Notes under the pieces: model-generated
What the model saw: only the letters and a program-made list of their open reading frames with translations
What the model was told of the DNA's origin: nothing
The model's database searches: none
In this document: one piece after another, positions 1 through 9,741 of the stretch
Numbering within the stretch: the first letter of the stretch is position 1
How the letters are laid out: each line of letters starts with the position of its first letter
DNA from: Gari tellinella
Lineage: Eukaryota > Mollusca > Bivalvia > Cardiida > Psammobiidae
Length of the DNA stretch: 64,000 nt
Reading direction: 5' to 3'
NCBI GenBank assembly: GCA_922989275.2
Contig: OV277861.1
Span: forward strand, 26,380,479-26,444,478
Program-made: the position numbers and the translations under genes

Positions 1-540
1 CAGTCTACCTTAAGCTATACTAGTACCATCAAGTGGCATCAACTAGGATATAGAAAAAAAAGCTCTAGTTACACATTCATAACTGTATAAAAATAAATAT
101 TTCTTCAATGGAGGAATGATGTAGATGCGTTAAACGGAATATCTATGTGGTAAATGGTTAAGTATGCCAATGTACGTAGCAATTCCCAAAATGAGATCAG
201 TAATATAAAACGGGTGAAAACATTTCTGGGGATGAAAATCACCTATTCTGCAAACCCTGATGCCAATTGTATATGGTTAGCAGCTAGATCTGCTCGAAAC
301 TGTTTGATACCATGGCGAAAAATGGGAAATAAGTATTTACAAATACTGTCAGTTTGGACATTTTATTTCATTGCGTTTATCTTTAATTTCATTTAAACGG
401 GAAACAGTAGCGCGCCCAGCCCCTACCCACACCAAGTATAGGTTATAATTATGATGAATGGGAAAGGGGAATAGTTTTTATTGAACCTACATTAAATTCC
501 CATTTTTGATACAGTCCAAATATATAAAGCAACCACTAAC
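1..540. other. Non-coding stretch, no recognisable feature
   Basis: AT-rich sequence without a convincing gene, repeat or RNA. An 80-codon open frame at 154-396 (+) has no motif or splice context that supports it. Confidence 0.5.
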
Positions 541-690
541 TAAAGTAGCATTTGGTGAACTGGCTACTTATCAGAAGGGAAAGCTTGAGCTTCCATTTTA
601 GGTACGTAGGACAAAGGTCACATGATCAGTCACTAAAAATGAGTTTTGGGTTCGCTTTGGTTTCCGGACAATAACTTTAGTTCGTGTGGG
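541..690 (+). repeat. Diverged ~165-bp repeat unit
   Basis: Contains 'caaaggtcacatgatcagtc' followed by 'actaaaaatgag' and 'tttccggacaataac'. The same order of phrases recurs at 1985-2060, 2525-3090 and 61380-61720, so this is one unit of a dispersed or tandem repeat family with a period near 165 bp. Confidence 0.6.
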
Positions 691-696
691 CTCTAA

Positions 697-810
697 TCGG
701 AGAATTGGGCGGGGGATGGAGGGGGTGGGTGGAGAGAGGTGGAGGGAGGGGGTTATGGAATCACCCCGGCGTCGGCGTTTTTGTGGGTTTGTTTTGGGGG
801 GGGGGGGGGG
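697..810 (+). other. G-rich tract
   Basis: Several runs of three to five G on the + strand (about 708-752) and a run of about 15 G at 796-810. It could form a quadruplex, but the overlapping 63-codon frame is low-complexity and not a gene. Confidence 0.5.
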
Positions 811-872
811 TTAAAGTGTTTTGGTTAGTGTTAAAATGTATTTTTACTAACATAATATTTGCATTAGAATTC

Positions 873-1900
873 TGATATTTGGAATGGAGGTTTCATTTGA
901 GTTGAACATTGATGTTGCGTTGTTAAAATTGAAAACTGAAATTGAATTCTAGTCATAATTTCACCTGTTTTAGACTTAGGTTTTTCGACTGATACCTCAT
1001 GATTAAAGCTTTTGTGTAAGTGTTAAAACGCACCACTTCTACATGAAATATTTGTTCTAGGAAGCTGATATTTGGAATTTAGGTTTCATGTGGGTTGAAC
1101 ATGAATATAGCTAATATTGGATTCAGATTTGAATTTTAGTCATAAGTTCACCTACCTTGAACTCAGTATTTTTGGGACAGAAATCTCAAAGTTAGTTCTG
1201 GAATAAGTGTTTGCACTCGTACTACATCACATATCTGCTCAAGGAATCTGATACTTGTAATGGAGGTTCCCTGTAAATTGAAAACTGGTACTGCTTAGTG
1301 AAAATTGATAAAAAAAGAGAATTTTAGTCATCATTTCACCTGTTTTGACTTAGGTTTTTCTGCTAATTTATCATGATTAAAGTTTTGGGTTAAGTGTTAC
1401 TATGCACCACTTCTAATTGAAATGTTTGTCCTTGGAAGCTGATATTTGGAATTTAGGTTTCATGTTGGTTGAACATTGATATAGCATAGTTAAAATTGAA
1501 AATAAGTTTGAATATTAGTCATAATTTGACCTATTTCGGGGCTGAAATCTCAAAGTTAGTTTTGGAGTAAGTGTCGGAATGCATGAGTACTACATCACAG
1601 ATTTGCCAAAAGAAGCTGGTGCCCGTTTCATAAACAATCTTATGACAAAAAACGATCGTAAGTCTAATATTAAAAATACATTTAATTTCTGATTTCTCTA
1701 TCTAATCCTGTCTTATGACACTTCTTTGGAATCGTCTTTTCAAGACGATTCCTTAGGGGTTCACAAGACAGGATTAGACAGAGAATTAAGTAATAATTGA
1801 GACTTTTATAATCCGACTTACGACAACATTTGTCGTAAGAAGTTTTATGAAACGGGCACCTGCTATTTGGAATGAAGATTCCATATGGGTTGAATATCAA
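873..1900 (+). repeat. Tandem repeat array, ~190-bp units in an ABAB order
   Basis: Units begin with 'gatatttggaat' or a close variant near 873, 1067, 1250, 1441 and 1617, about 176-194 bp apart. Units 1 and 3 share 'cacctgtttt' and 'gcaccacttct'. Units 2 and 4 share 'tctcaaagttagtt' and 'tactacatcaca'. The real repeat is therefore a ~370-bp dimer. The last unit is split by the element at 1616-1862. Confidence 0.75.
1616..1862. mobile_element. PIF/Harbinger-like MITE, copy 1
   Basis: A 241-bp element (1619-1859) with inverted ends starting GTGCCCGTTTCATAA, flanked on both sides by CTG. The surrounding tandem repeat gives the empty site (gaagctgatattt). A second copy with the same CTG flanks lies at 43304-43551. 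A three-base CTG duplication and GGGCCCGTTTC-type ends fit the PIF/Harbinger group. There is no transposase inside. Confidence 0.75.
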
Positions 1901-1984
1901 TGTACTGATACACTTTTCTATTGGTAGATACCCATTTAAAAAAGGTATGCAGTAGTCTAGCTTTGCTGTTCTTCGACATATCTT

Positions 1985-2060
1985 GTTAGTGAACTGGTTG
2001 CTTACGAGAAGGGGATGCTAGGGATTGCTTGCTTGATTCGTTTTAACGTCTCGCCCAAGT
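1985..2060 (+). repeat. ~165-bp repeat, short fragment
   Basis: Carries 'gtgaactggttgcttacgag' followed by a 'gggatgcta' phrase, matching the repeat units at 2620-2660 and 61470. Confidence 0.5.
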
Positions 2061-2099
2061 TATAAAGTAAAAAGTACCAGTTAAAGTCTACTTTCATTC

Positions 2100-2402
2100 T
2101 GAATGACCGCTCAGCCGACTGTAAATTTACCCCCTGATCATTGAGCCACCTTGCCTACAATATTGAGCACTGCTAACATATGGCGCTAAAGAAGCCGCAC
2201 TACCGGCTCAGGCCCTTCACATTGTAACCCCTGGGTGGAGGGGAGCAATTCGCGCTACATGCTTTGCTCAAGAACATTCCTGTACATCATCGGGGATTCG
2301 GAAAAAATCCCCTAGTCAGACCGTTGGTCCGGCGGGGGATCAAACTCACGACCCCTGGTACCGTAGTCCAATAGTGTTACCACTGGACTACTACCGCCGA
2401 GT
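2100..2402 (-). mobile_element. SINE-like element with a tRNA-like head
   Basis: On the minus strand the stretch ending near 2400 reads as a tRNA-like unit with an A box (TAGTCCAGTGG) and a B box (GAGTTTGATCC). The anticodon stem has a mismatch, so it is not a working tRNA. The ~200 bp beyond it would be the SINE body. Its far boundary is not visible. Confidence 0.45.
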
Positions 2403-2524
2403 TATTTCAGTCTGTTACGACTAAACTATTGTGGGGGAACGTTCCCTTTAGCCGGCAGGGTTTAATTGCATAGTCTAAAGTGGCTGATTTTGAGCATCAG
2501 ATGATGGTTCCCAAAGAGAAATTT

Positions 2525-3090
2525 AGAATTTCAGGTTGGTAGGTCAGGTGACATGTTACTTAAAACGCTTTGGTTTCCGGGCAATAACTTGTTCTGATAG
2601 GATGGTCATGCTGATGCCAGGTGAACTGGCTGCTTATGAGGAAGGAATGCTTGGGATTGTACTTGAGGTCAAAGGTCACATTATCCGTTACTAAAAAAAT
2701 ATTGTTGGCTTTGCTTTTGTTTCCGGATAATTACTTAGTTCTAATGTTGATTAGGTCTCTATTGGTGTTCTTATTGTTTGTGAGAAATGGGTGCTTTGGA
2801 TTACATGTAATCAGTAGGCATTTGATTGGTTACTGAAATAGATTTTTGGTTAACGAACAAACTACAGTCGAACTTCGATATCTCGAACTCGCTTAATTCG
2901 AAATATTCGATAGTTCGACACATGAACTGCATTATTTCATTTGATCAAGGGTTTATTCGATTTAACCGAATTCGAGATATCGAACTGATCAGTGTTCATC
3001 CCTACATGTAAATATACTAAAAGGGGTGCTTGGGATTTGCTTGGGAAATGCATTTGAGGTCAGTAGGTCAAAAGTCACATGATTTGGTAC
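2525..3090 (+). repeat. ~165-bp repeat array
   Basis: Three or four diverged units with 'tttccgggcaataac', 'gtgaactggctgcttatgag', 'gaggtcaaaggtcacat' and 'ttactaaaaaaat'. The array is interrupted by the TCGAA-type MITE at 2863-2994. Confidence 0.6.
2863..2994. mobile_element. TCGAA-type MITE, copy 1 (shortened)
   Basis: Begins TACAGTCGAACTTCGATATC and ends with the degraded inverse ttcgagatatcgaact. Related copies are at 4537-4733 and 43903-44097. Confidence 0.6.
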
Positions 3091-3225
3091 TAAATATAGA
3101 ACTTACTAGGAGAAGAACTTAATAAGCAAACATTGCTTTCGTTCTCATCCTAAAATATAGTTATGTATGATTATAAAATATGTACTATGTTTGAAATAAA
3201 ATATGTTTAAACTAAATATAGAACT
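3089..3225 (+). mobile_element. Short retroposon (~107 bp) with target duplication
   Basis: The 15-bp sequence actaaatatagaact occurs at 3089-3103 and 3211-3225 and flanks a 107-bp insert. The insert begins near aggagaagaacttaataagc and ends gaaataaaatatgtttaa, which contains an AATAAA signal. A second copy at 21220-21353 has a different target duplication. It is a 3'-terminal fragment of a LINE or a very short SINE. Confidence 0.75.
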
Positions 3226-3480
3226 GTGCTTTTCCAGACTATAACTTTTTGTTCTCATGGACCATTTTGACAAGGTTTATCCTACTGATTTTTTTACGTA
3301 ATACATCTCGCAGGTACATAATGTAGTGTGCAGATACACTATTAGGGATTTGCATGCTGGGTAATGGTGTCTTGTTCAACAATTGTCGTCTGCTATTGTT
3401 CTAAAATAGATTTGATATAGACAATATCCATCAAGGGTTGGGATTGTGTATAAAAAACAACAACAATGATTCTACTTTTT

Positions 3481-4391
3481 AGCTCACCTGGCACGAAGTG
3501 CCAAGGTGAGCTTTTAGGATCGCTGGATGTCCGTCGTCGTCGTCCGTCCGTCCGTCTTTTCACAATTGGTTCATTAACACTCTAGCGGCTTCAAATTTCA
3601 ACCGATCTTCATGAAACTTGATGACAATGTTTGTCTAGATAAAATCTAGGTCAAGTTTGAATGTAGGTCATGTCCGGTCAAAAACTGGGTCACTAGGTCA
3701 AATCATAGAAAAACCTTGTTAACACTCTAGAGGCTACAACTATCATTGAAGAATGTTTGCCTAATTAATATCTATGTCAAGTTAGGATATGGATCATGTA
3801 GAGTCAAAAACTAGGTCACTAGGTCACATCATAGGAAAACCTTTTTATCACTCTAGAGGCTACAAATCTCATCCAATCTTCATGAAACTTTGTCAAAATG
3901 TTTGCCTCATTGATATCTAGGTCAAGCTTGAAATGTGGGTCATGTCCTGTCCAAAACTAGGTCACTAGGTCAAATCATAGAAAAACCTTGTTAACACTCT
4001 AGAGGCTACAAATCTCATTGGAAATTTATGTAACTTGGTCAGAATGTTTGCCTCATTGATATCTAGGTCAAATTTGCATATTAAACATGGCAGGTTAAAA
4101 ACTAGGTCACTAGGTCAAATCAAAGAAAAACAGTGTTAACCCTCTAGAGGCTACAAGTCTCATTAGATCTGAATGAAATAGTGTCAGAATATTTGCCTAC
4201 ATCTATTCTAGGGCCAAAATCAAATGTGGATTGTGTCTGGTAAAAAGCTAGGTCATTAGTTCAAATCATAGAAAAATCTTTTTAACACTCTAAATGTTGT
4301 TTGTGGGTCATGTCCAGTCGTATTATAGGTCACTATAGGTCAAGATTTACATGGTGAACCAGGTGAGCGATTTAGGGTCATGGTGGCCCTT
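3481..4391 (+). mobile_element. Tandem-repeat-cored DNA element (pearl-like), copy 1
   Basis: Starts agctcacctggcacgaagtg and ends near 'ccaggtgagcgatttagggt', giving short inverted termini (AGCTCACCTGG). The interior is five to six tandem units of about 125-150 bp, each containing 'taggtcaaatcatagaaaaa' and 'aacactctagaggctacaa'. An inverted copy with both ends lies at 62274-63254. The design resembles the bivalve pearl/CvE elements, but that assignment is from memory. No transposase is encoded. Confidence 0.7.
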
Positions 4392-4536
4392 GTTCGTTGT
4401 CCCTACAGTACCGGTACAAAGCAGCAAATGGCTGTTTCACATCACAAATAAGGGATGGGGGAGCATGGTCAATGGTCGAACAAAAGCCATGGTTGATCCT
4501 TTCCGTCGCCGCCGTATTGCGGGACAACGCAGCATA

Positions 4537-4733
4537 TACAGACGAACTTCGATATCTCGAACCCGGTTAAATCGAACATACTCGTATTTCAAAGTTAAAA
4601 CGTGACTTAGTCACGTCTTAACATTGAAATATTGGTATGTTCGACTTAACCGAGCGTAAAATGATTCAGTTTATGTGTCGAACTATTGGATAGTTCTAGT
4701 TCAGCGAGTTCGAGATATCGAAGTTCGACTGTA
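4537..4733. mobile_element. TCGAA-type MITE, copy 2
   Basis: A 197-bp near-palindrome bounded by TA, with ends CAGWCGAACTTCGATATCTC and its inverse at 4711-4733. The centre has the hairpin aaacgtgacttagtcacgtc. TA flanks and CAGT ends suggest the Tc1/mariner group. Confidence 0.7.
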
Positions 4734-6700
4734 GCTTTATTTCAGCATCAAAAGATGGAAATGCGCACAATTCATATTGGCCCCTTCTGTTTTGTTTTTG
4801 TCTAGCATTAAGCTGCCGTTTGTCACAAAGACTGCGGAAATATCTTTTATTTAGTGGTAGCTAAAAACAGGGTTCAATCGCCCTATGTAGGTCCTCATTT
4901 TTGAATGTGCAAACTTGTTGACTCTTCGGCAATTGTCCGACGACAAATGCCACATACACATAGAACAACGCCAAACTGTTTTTAATGACCTTAACTTACC
5001 GCACTTTTGCGACACTTTTTTCCACTAGGTAGGAACTTGGTTACAGTGGGGCGAGGGTCCTCACGGCAGGTGGTATCGGGGTCCTGCCTACACATGTTTC
5101 AGAGTCGTTTCGTGAAGCAAAACCAATCATGTTGAAGTGAACGCCAAAGTGGTAATTTACGGCTAAACTGTCAAAATCTCTGTAAAACTGAATTGTCACC
5201 ATACAGTCTGATGTTTTTCTAAGCGTCGAATATGCTTATTTCGTTCCATTTATGGAATTTATGGCTGAAATAGTCAATTAAACGACGTGGATATCACGTT
5301 TTTTGTACACAACGATCACTTCTTGTAAAATGACTGTATAAATTCGCATGTATTCAATGTTCGTTAAAGTTTCTGGCAAGATTAATACTTAAAAAACATC
5401 TATGCAAGAGACTCGCATGAATAATATAATATATCAATGAAATTTACTGGATTGTTATGTGATACATAAGGTTACAGAGTCTAACAGAGAGTGTTACAAG
5501 TTCTCTAACAACAGGTTATTAAACGTTACAGGTTCTTATCGACATTTTTGTTTTTGTTTGAAAGAGAATGGATCTTAAGTGTTAAGTGCATGTATTGCAA
5601 GGGTTCCTTTATCTTTTACAGTACTTTAAGCTGTCCCCTGTCTTTAAACAATCAATTAGCCTTCGTTTTAGTGGTTGTAAAAGAGATTTACTGTAATCAT
5701 ACTCTTTTCCAGTGCTACGTCATACACCCTTCATTCGGCATCCCTCAGTTTGAAAACAAACCCGAAATCTACATGCGAATTTTCTAAAGTAGGACCGAGA
5801 GTATACGTATGACATAAAATACCCGGATGACTGGAAAAGAGAATTACGTATTATTGCGTTCGGTTAGTGCCTACTTGAAATTTGATCATATGTAAAGAAC
5901 CATCGTCGTATTTAATAATTTCGAAATAGTTTACACTATTTGACGATACAAAAATAATAAAAAGTACTCAATTTCACAGATTCTGTTACTGTATTTATTT
6001 CACAAAATGAAAACCAGACTCTTAAAAATTAAATACATACTTGCAAATATCTCTAAAGCGATCACTGAAATAATGTAACATGTAAAACAGCTCAAAAGGC
6101 AAAAAAACCCTGTACAAGTAATAAAAAAATAACCTGCAAAAGTATCGTATGGTTATCTCAGTCCATTACATGACTTGTCAACTAAAGCATAGTACTTGAT
6201 GTAAACACTGAAAGCCATCTTTTGTTTAGACAGTATGGTGTTCAAGGTAAATTCTTCCTAATAAGCAAGTCTCATATCTTGCCACAAGCGAATAAATACG
6301 AAAGACTCAAGCAGGAAACGCAACACAAACAATACACCCACCTCTCAAGCAGAACACACACACAGTCATACCATAACAAACACACACACGCAATACCATT
6401 CCTTCATCTACACACTAAATAGAAAACAACACACAAGACAAACATAAAGCAAAGTGAATATAGGAGCCCGCCTTGGTACGGTCAGTAGCAATCAATAATT
6501 AATTATAAATTAACCATTAACAACCACTGGGGGGGTTAAACTCTGGTATCGATTTGCACTCTTTGTGCTCTTTTTGAATGCACATTTTCACAATAAGCTG
6601 CTCAATTTTCTAAGTTTGATTAATAAACTTTTTAGATTTTTCTCAAACAAATAAATCACATGTGCAAAACGATCCGTCATATGTCAAATATAAGTTTAAC
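4734..6700. other. Intergenic stretch with MITE debris
   Basis: A 90-bp block at 5025-5115 recurs inverted at 9150-9245. Positions 5624-5694 are the right end of an F3 MITE ('agtggttgtaaaagag', 'tttactgta'). Positions 6340-6425 are AC-rich (acacacacac). The remaining open frames (5548-5787, 6222-6422) lie in these repeats and are unsupported. Confidence 0.45.
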
Positions 6701-7026
6701 CCGTTCACTGCTTTACTCTGACCGTATAAGCACAGATAAACAGCTTGGATTCGAATGAGAAGCTGAATAATTATGTGTCTGAATCGGATCAAAGCTGTTT
6801 GACTATCTAAGAGATCCTTTTTCGAATTTGATCCTGGTTAGACATCGAGAAAGTTGGCGCCGCACCAGGATCTTAACTGTTTGCAAATACGACTGTTTGT
6901 CTATTAAATGTATAAAACAGAATGCGTTATAGATCTTCCACCAAGAATAGGATCGAACCGCACTGGAACCCGTGCATATTATCAACTTTACAAAGCTTAA
7001 TAAGTAATGTAAGGACTTGAGCAATT

Positions 7027-7402
7027 TCAATTCTTAAGCGTGAGTAAATTTGAGTTTTTTCTGGTGTCGTCCAAACGACGGCCTTCATGAAAATGAGATC
7101 CACAAACAAAGACCAGATTCCTTTGTCCATGTTTGTCTTTGACATGTTCATTTAGCGATGCTTTCGAATTGAGTTCTGCTCCGCAAGTGTTACATTCAAA
7201 GGCACTTTTTTCCCCAGAATGATAAACATGCCGATGTCTTGCCAGAGTTGTCCGATTATTGAACCGTCCACTGTAAAATTAATAAAGCAGTTTGATTTTG
7301 TTGTGATACGCCATTACGTGTTTATTTAAGTCATAGACTAAACTGAAAGATTTATTGCACAAAGTGCAATTTACCTTTTCTTTTCGGTGAAAACTACCCC
7401 TG
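7027..7402 (-). pseudogene. C2H2 zinc-finger protein fragment
   Basis: Reading the minus strand from 7402, one frame gives CTLCNKSFSLVYDLNKHVMA and completes a finger with the spacing C-x2-C-x12-H-x4-H, then stops at TAA. After a possible splice acceptor (tttacag, about 7271) another open stretch gives FNNRTTLARHRHVYHSGEK. This is the back half of a finger plus the usual linker. It is followed by a complete finger, FECNTCGAELNSKASLNEHV, and a tail ending at TGA (7027-7029). The middle finger lacks its cysteine half, and no GT donor follows the first finger. The piece therefore looks like a remnant of a zinc-finger gene, or exons whose partners have been lost. DNA binding is inferred from the family only. 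Confidence 0.55.
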
Positions 7403-7555
7403 TGAAAAGTGTTCAGGATTTTTAGAATATTAATGAACGTTAAAAAGAATTGTTCTATAGAGCTTCAAAAATTACTTTACACATTCTACAAAAGGAGTTC
7501 AAGAACTTCTGCAATTCTAGAGCAATGGTTCTGTAACATGGTGAGAAAAATATGC

Positions 7556-7627
7556 AGCCAGACCGGAGCTCGAACCCGGGACCCCTTGCTTACAGGGCAA
7601 GTGTTCTAACGACTGAACCACCGGGCC
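7556..7627 (-). tRNA. tRNA-Thr(TGT)-like sequence, probably SINE-derived
   Basis: Exactly 72 nt fold as a cloverleaf on the minus strand. The anticodon stem CTTGC/GCAAG and T stem CCGGG/TCCGG pair, and the B box is GGTTCGAGC. The anticodon would be TGT, but position 33 is C instead of the almost invariant T, and the acceptor stem has a mismatch. It is more likely a tRNA pseudogene or SINE head than a working tRNA. Confidence 0.5.
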
Positions 7628-7789
7628 GCTTACACAAATCTTTCATAATTTAATCATAAATTCAACCCGGCTACACACACACCCTCTCCACAAGAATTCG
7701 TCCCGAATTCTTAATTAAAGAACACTCCACGAGCTTCTTATTATTATTTATGTACACTCCACGAATTACATATTATCCTACGGGTTATT

Positions 7790-7945
7790 ACGTTGGGCGC
7801 GAAATGTAGCCAGGTGCTCTTATAAAGAAACATCCGCTCCGACCCGGGTTTGAACCCGTGTCGCCAGGTTCGCAGTCATACACACTACCACGTCGCAAAA
7901 GAAGAGCGCTTGTACAGCAAGGCCGTACACGTGGTGATAAACCAA
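7790..7945 (-). repeat. tRNA-like SINE unit, direct repeat copy 1
   Basis: About 150 bp nearly identical to 8069-8219. The core at 7837-7897, read on the minus strand, has an A-box-like GTGGTAGTG and the B box GGTTCAAACCC. The anticodon arm does not fold properly. Confidence 0.6.
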
Positions 7946-8068
7946 CACAGTGTGACATACCCCCCCCCCCCCTCCGAAAACTTGAAATTATTTTAGTCCC
8001 GAATTTCTGCATGGGTATGAGAAAGAATGGGAATCAAACACTCGGAGCATGAACAGTCACAGTCCCTC

Positions 8069-8219
8069 GTTGGGCGCTAAATGTAGCCGGGTGCTCTTAT
8101 AAAGAAACATCCGCTCCGACCCGGGTTTGAACCCGGGTCGCCAGGTTCGCAGCCATGCACTCTACCACGTCGCAATAAAAGCGCGCTTGTACAGCAAGCC
8201 CGTACAAGTGATGATAAAC
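8069..8219 (-). repeat. tRNA-like SINE unit, direct repeat copy 2
   Basis: Same order as copy 1: ttgggcgctaaatgtagcc, ggtgctcttataaagaaaca, then the tRNA-like core at 8113-8173. The better conserved A-box region (GTGGTAGAGTG) suggests the less decayed copy. Confidence 0.6.
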
Positions 8220-8242
8220 CTGTAACTTGGTGAAAAAGTTGT

Positions 8243-8314
8243 GACTCAACTGGGACTCGAACCCAGGACCTCTGGCTTACCATGCCAACGCTCTAACCAC
8301 TGACCTACCGAGTC
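8243..8314 (-). tRNA. tRNA-Thr(GGT)-like sequence
   Basis: A clean 72-nt cloverleaf: acceptor GACTCGG/TTGAGTC, anticodon stem TTGGC/GCCAG with loop ATGGTAA (anticodon GGT), and perfect T stem CTGGG/CCCAG with loop TTCGAGT. One D-stem pair is mismatched. Animals normally read threonine codons with AGT, TGT and CGT anticodons, so GGT argues for a SINE-borne tRNA relative despite the good fold. Confidence 0.55.
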
Positions 8315-8495
8315 ACCCAGAAAAGCCATTCAACCATTTCACCATATTCACTGTGATAGTTCTAAAAACATTAAATTCCTAGAATTATTGCAGCATAGTC
8401 ATGAACGTTAAATGGCCGCTTCTGCTATTTTTCGTGAATATTCAAGAAATCATTCTGGAATAGTTCTAGAATAAATCAACACCTTCCCGCATGGG

Positions 8496-9240
8496 TTTGT
8501 TTGTGCCGCTAAAGAATGCCCGAACGTTGTGGTCATGTACTGATATTCTTTACAAAGAACAGAAGAATGTGCTAATATTATTTACAAAGAAACTGCTTTT
8601 TTCTTTTGCGTTTACGACATTGGCACGGGGGTCCGGCTGCTGGAAGTGCCGCATGTATTGCTATTGCCGTTTACTTCAATATTTAGGCTTAAATCGAGTA
8701 AACTCGAGTCTTCTAACGAGATTTCGTCCATTTCGAGATTCGTGAAGACTCTGTAACACTGTTAAGAAGAACATGTAACACTAATCAAACAGTCGTCAGG
8801 GACCTGTAACCTCTACATCACATTGATAAGTAACACCAAACGTATGATAACATTAAAAATCGGACATATTTCTTTTAAAAATGCTTCAATATTAGAAAAA
8901 CAGATTATCTTATTGTGTTAAATGCTGAAATTTCTTACGTAAATTTAACTTATAACAAAAATATGTGCATCATGTAGGCAGTGGGACTCACTTGCTTTTA
9001 TTTCCTCTATTTAACTGAATTCTAACACAGCCCTCATTGAGTATCTTCTGAAAAAGAAGCCTAAAGGTTTTACCACGTTTTAATGAAGAATCCTTTTCAT
9101 GAGGCTGTGTAAACTCGCTGAACAATTATGTATAAAATTTACATGTACACACGAGAAAGAGTCATGACTCTGAAACATTTTTCGAAACGACTCCTATATC
9201 ACCTATCGCGAGGACCCTCGCCCCACTGTAACCAAGTTCC
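8496..9240. other. Intergenic stretch upstream of the lectin gene
   Basis: No gene recognised. Positions 9150-9245 are an inverted copy of 5025-5115 (shared 'gaggaccctcgccccactgt'). Confidence 0.4.
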
Positions 9241-9244
9241 TAAC

Positions 9245-9555
9245 CAGTGGTTTCAAGCATTTTTGGATCGCGTTGAGGGGCTGAGTAACTCGGCTTTTCA
9301 TCTGGATCCAAACTGTTAGTCACTCTTATGATGATTTCTGGAAGAAATTGCATATACGCAACATTAAACACAACAGTGGCATTTGCAAACAGTTTGGATC
9401 TTGATCTGACGCCGCGTAACGATCCAAGCTGTTTGATACTCATTTCGATATTTTGAAGTTAACATATCTAAACTTTATAGCTGGGAAATAAAAGCAGATA
9501 ACAAAATAATAATGTTTAAAATCGATGACGCCATGGCAGTGAAGGAGTTAAATCA
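9245..9555. mobile_element. Two decayed F2-like MITEs
   Basis: Degenerate core palindromes lie at 9255-9320 (tttggatcgc ... atccaaactg) and 9388-9436 (gcaaacagtttggatcttga ... atccaagctgtttg). The second ends in F2 sequence, 'gcagtgaaggagttaa'. Confidence 0.5.
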
Positions 9556-9610
9556 CGTGTGCTCTTCCGGTTTTCAAAGTAATATACATGCATGAGACAA
9601 GCGCTCTTCT

Positions 9611-9616
9611 TATAAA
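9611..9616 (+). promoter_or_regulatory. Candidate TATA box of the lectin gene
   Basis: TATAAA lies 126-131 bp upstream of the lectin start codon, between the F2 debris and the coding sequence. That leaves room for a ~95-nt leader. This rests on position and sequence only. Confidence 0.35.
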
Positions 9617-9741
9617 CTCAATGGGTTGTTGTTTTGTATATCGAGCAGTTTAAGATATTTGTTTCTGGACTCGGCCGTTTCTGTTAAAGATAACAGTGAC
9701 ATTCTTTTGTTTTGTTGATTATTGTTGGAGCTATCACAAAA

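Larger units (their letters stand above)
7403..8495. repeat. Dispersed repeat split by a tRNA-like cluster
   Basis: The halves 7403-7535 and 8340-8495 align with one uninterrupted repeat at 61945-62200 (shared phrases 'gaatattcatgaacgttaaa', 'ttctagagcaatggttct', 'gaacgttaaatggccgcttc'). About 800 bp of tRNA-like units sit between them. Confidence 0.55.

Noticed and set aside
154..396. 80-codon open frame near the window start
   Set aside because: No motif, no neighbouring exon signals; expected by chance in AT-rich sequence of this length.
684..875. Glycine/tryptophan-rich 63-codon frame
   Set aside because: Product of a G-rich tract; no start context, splice signals or homology.
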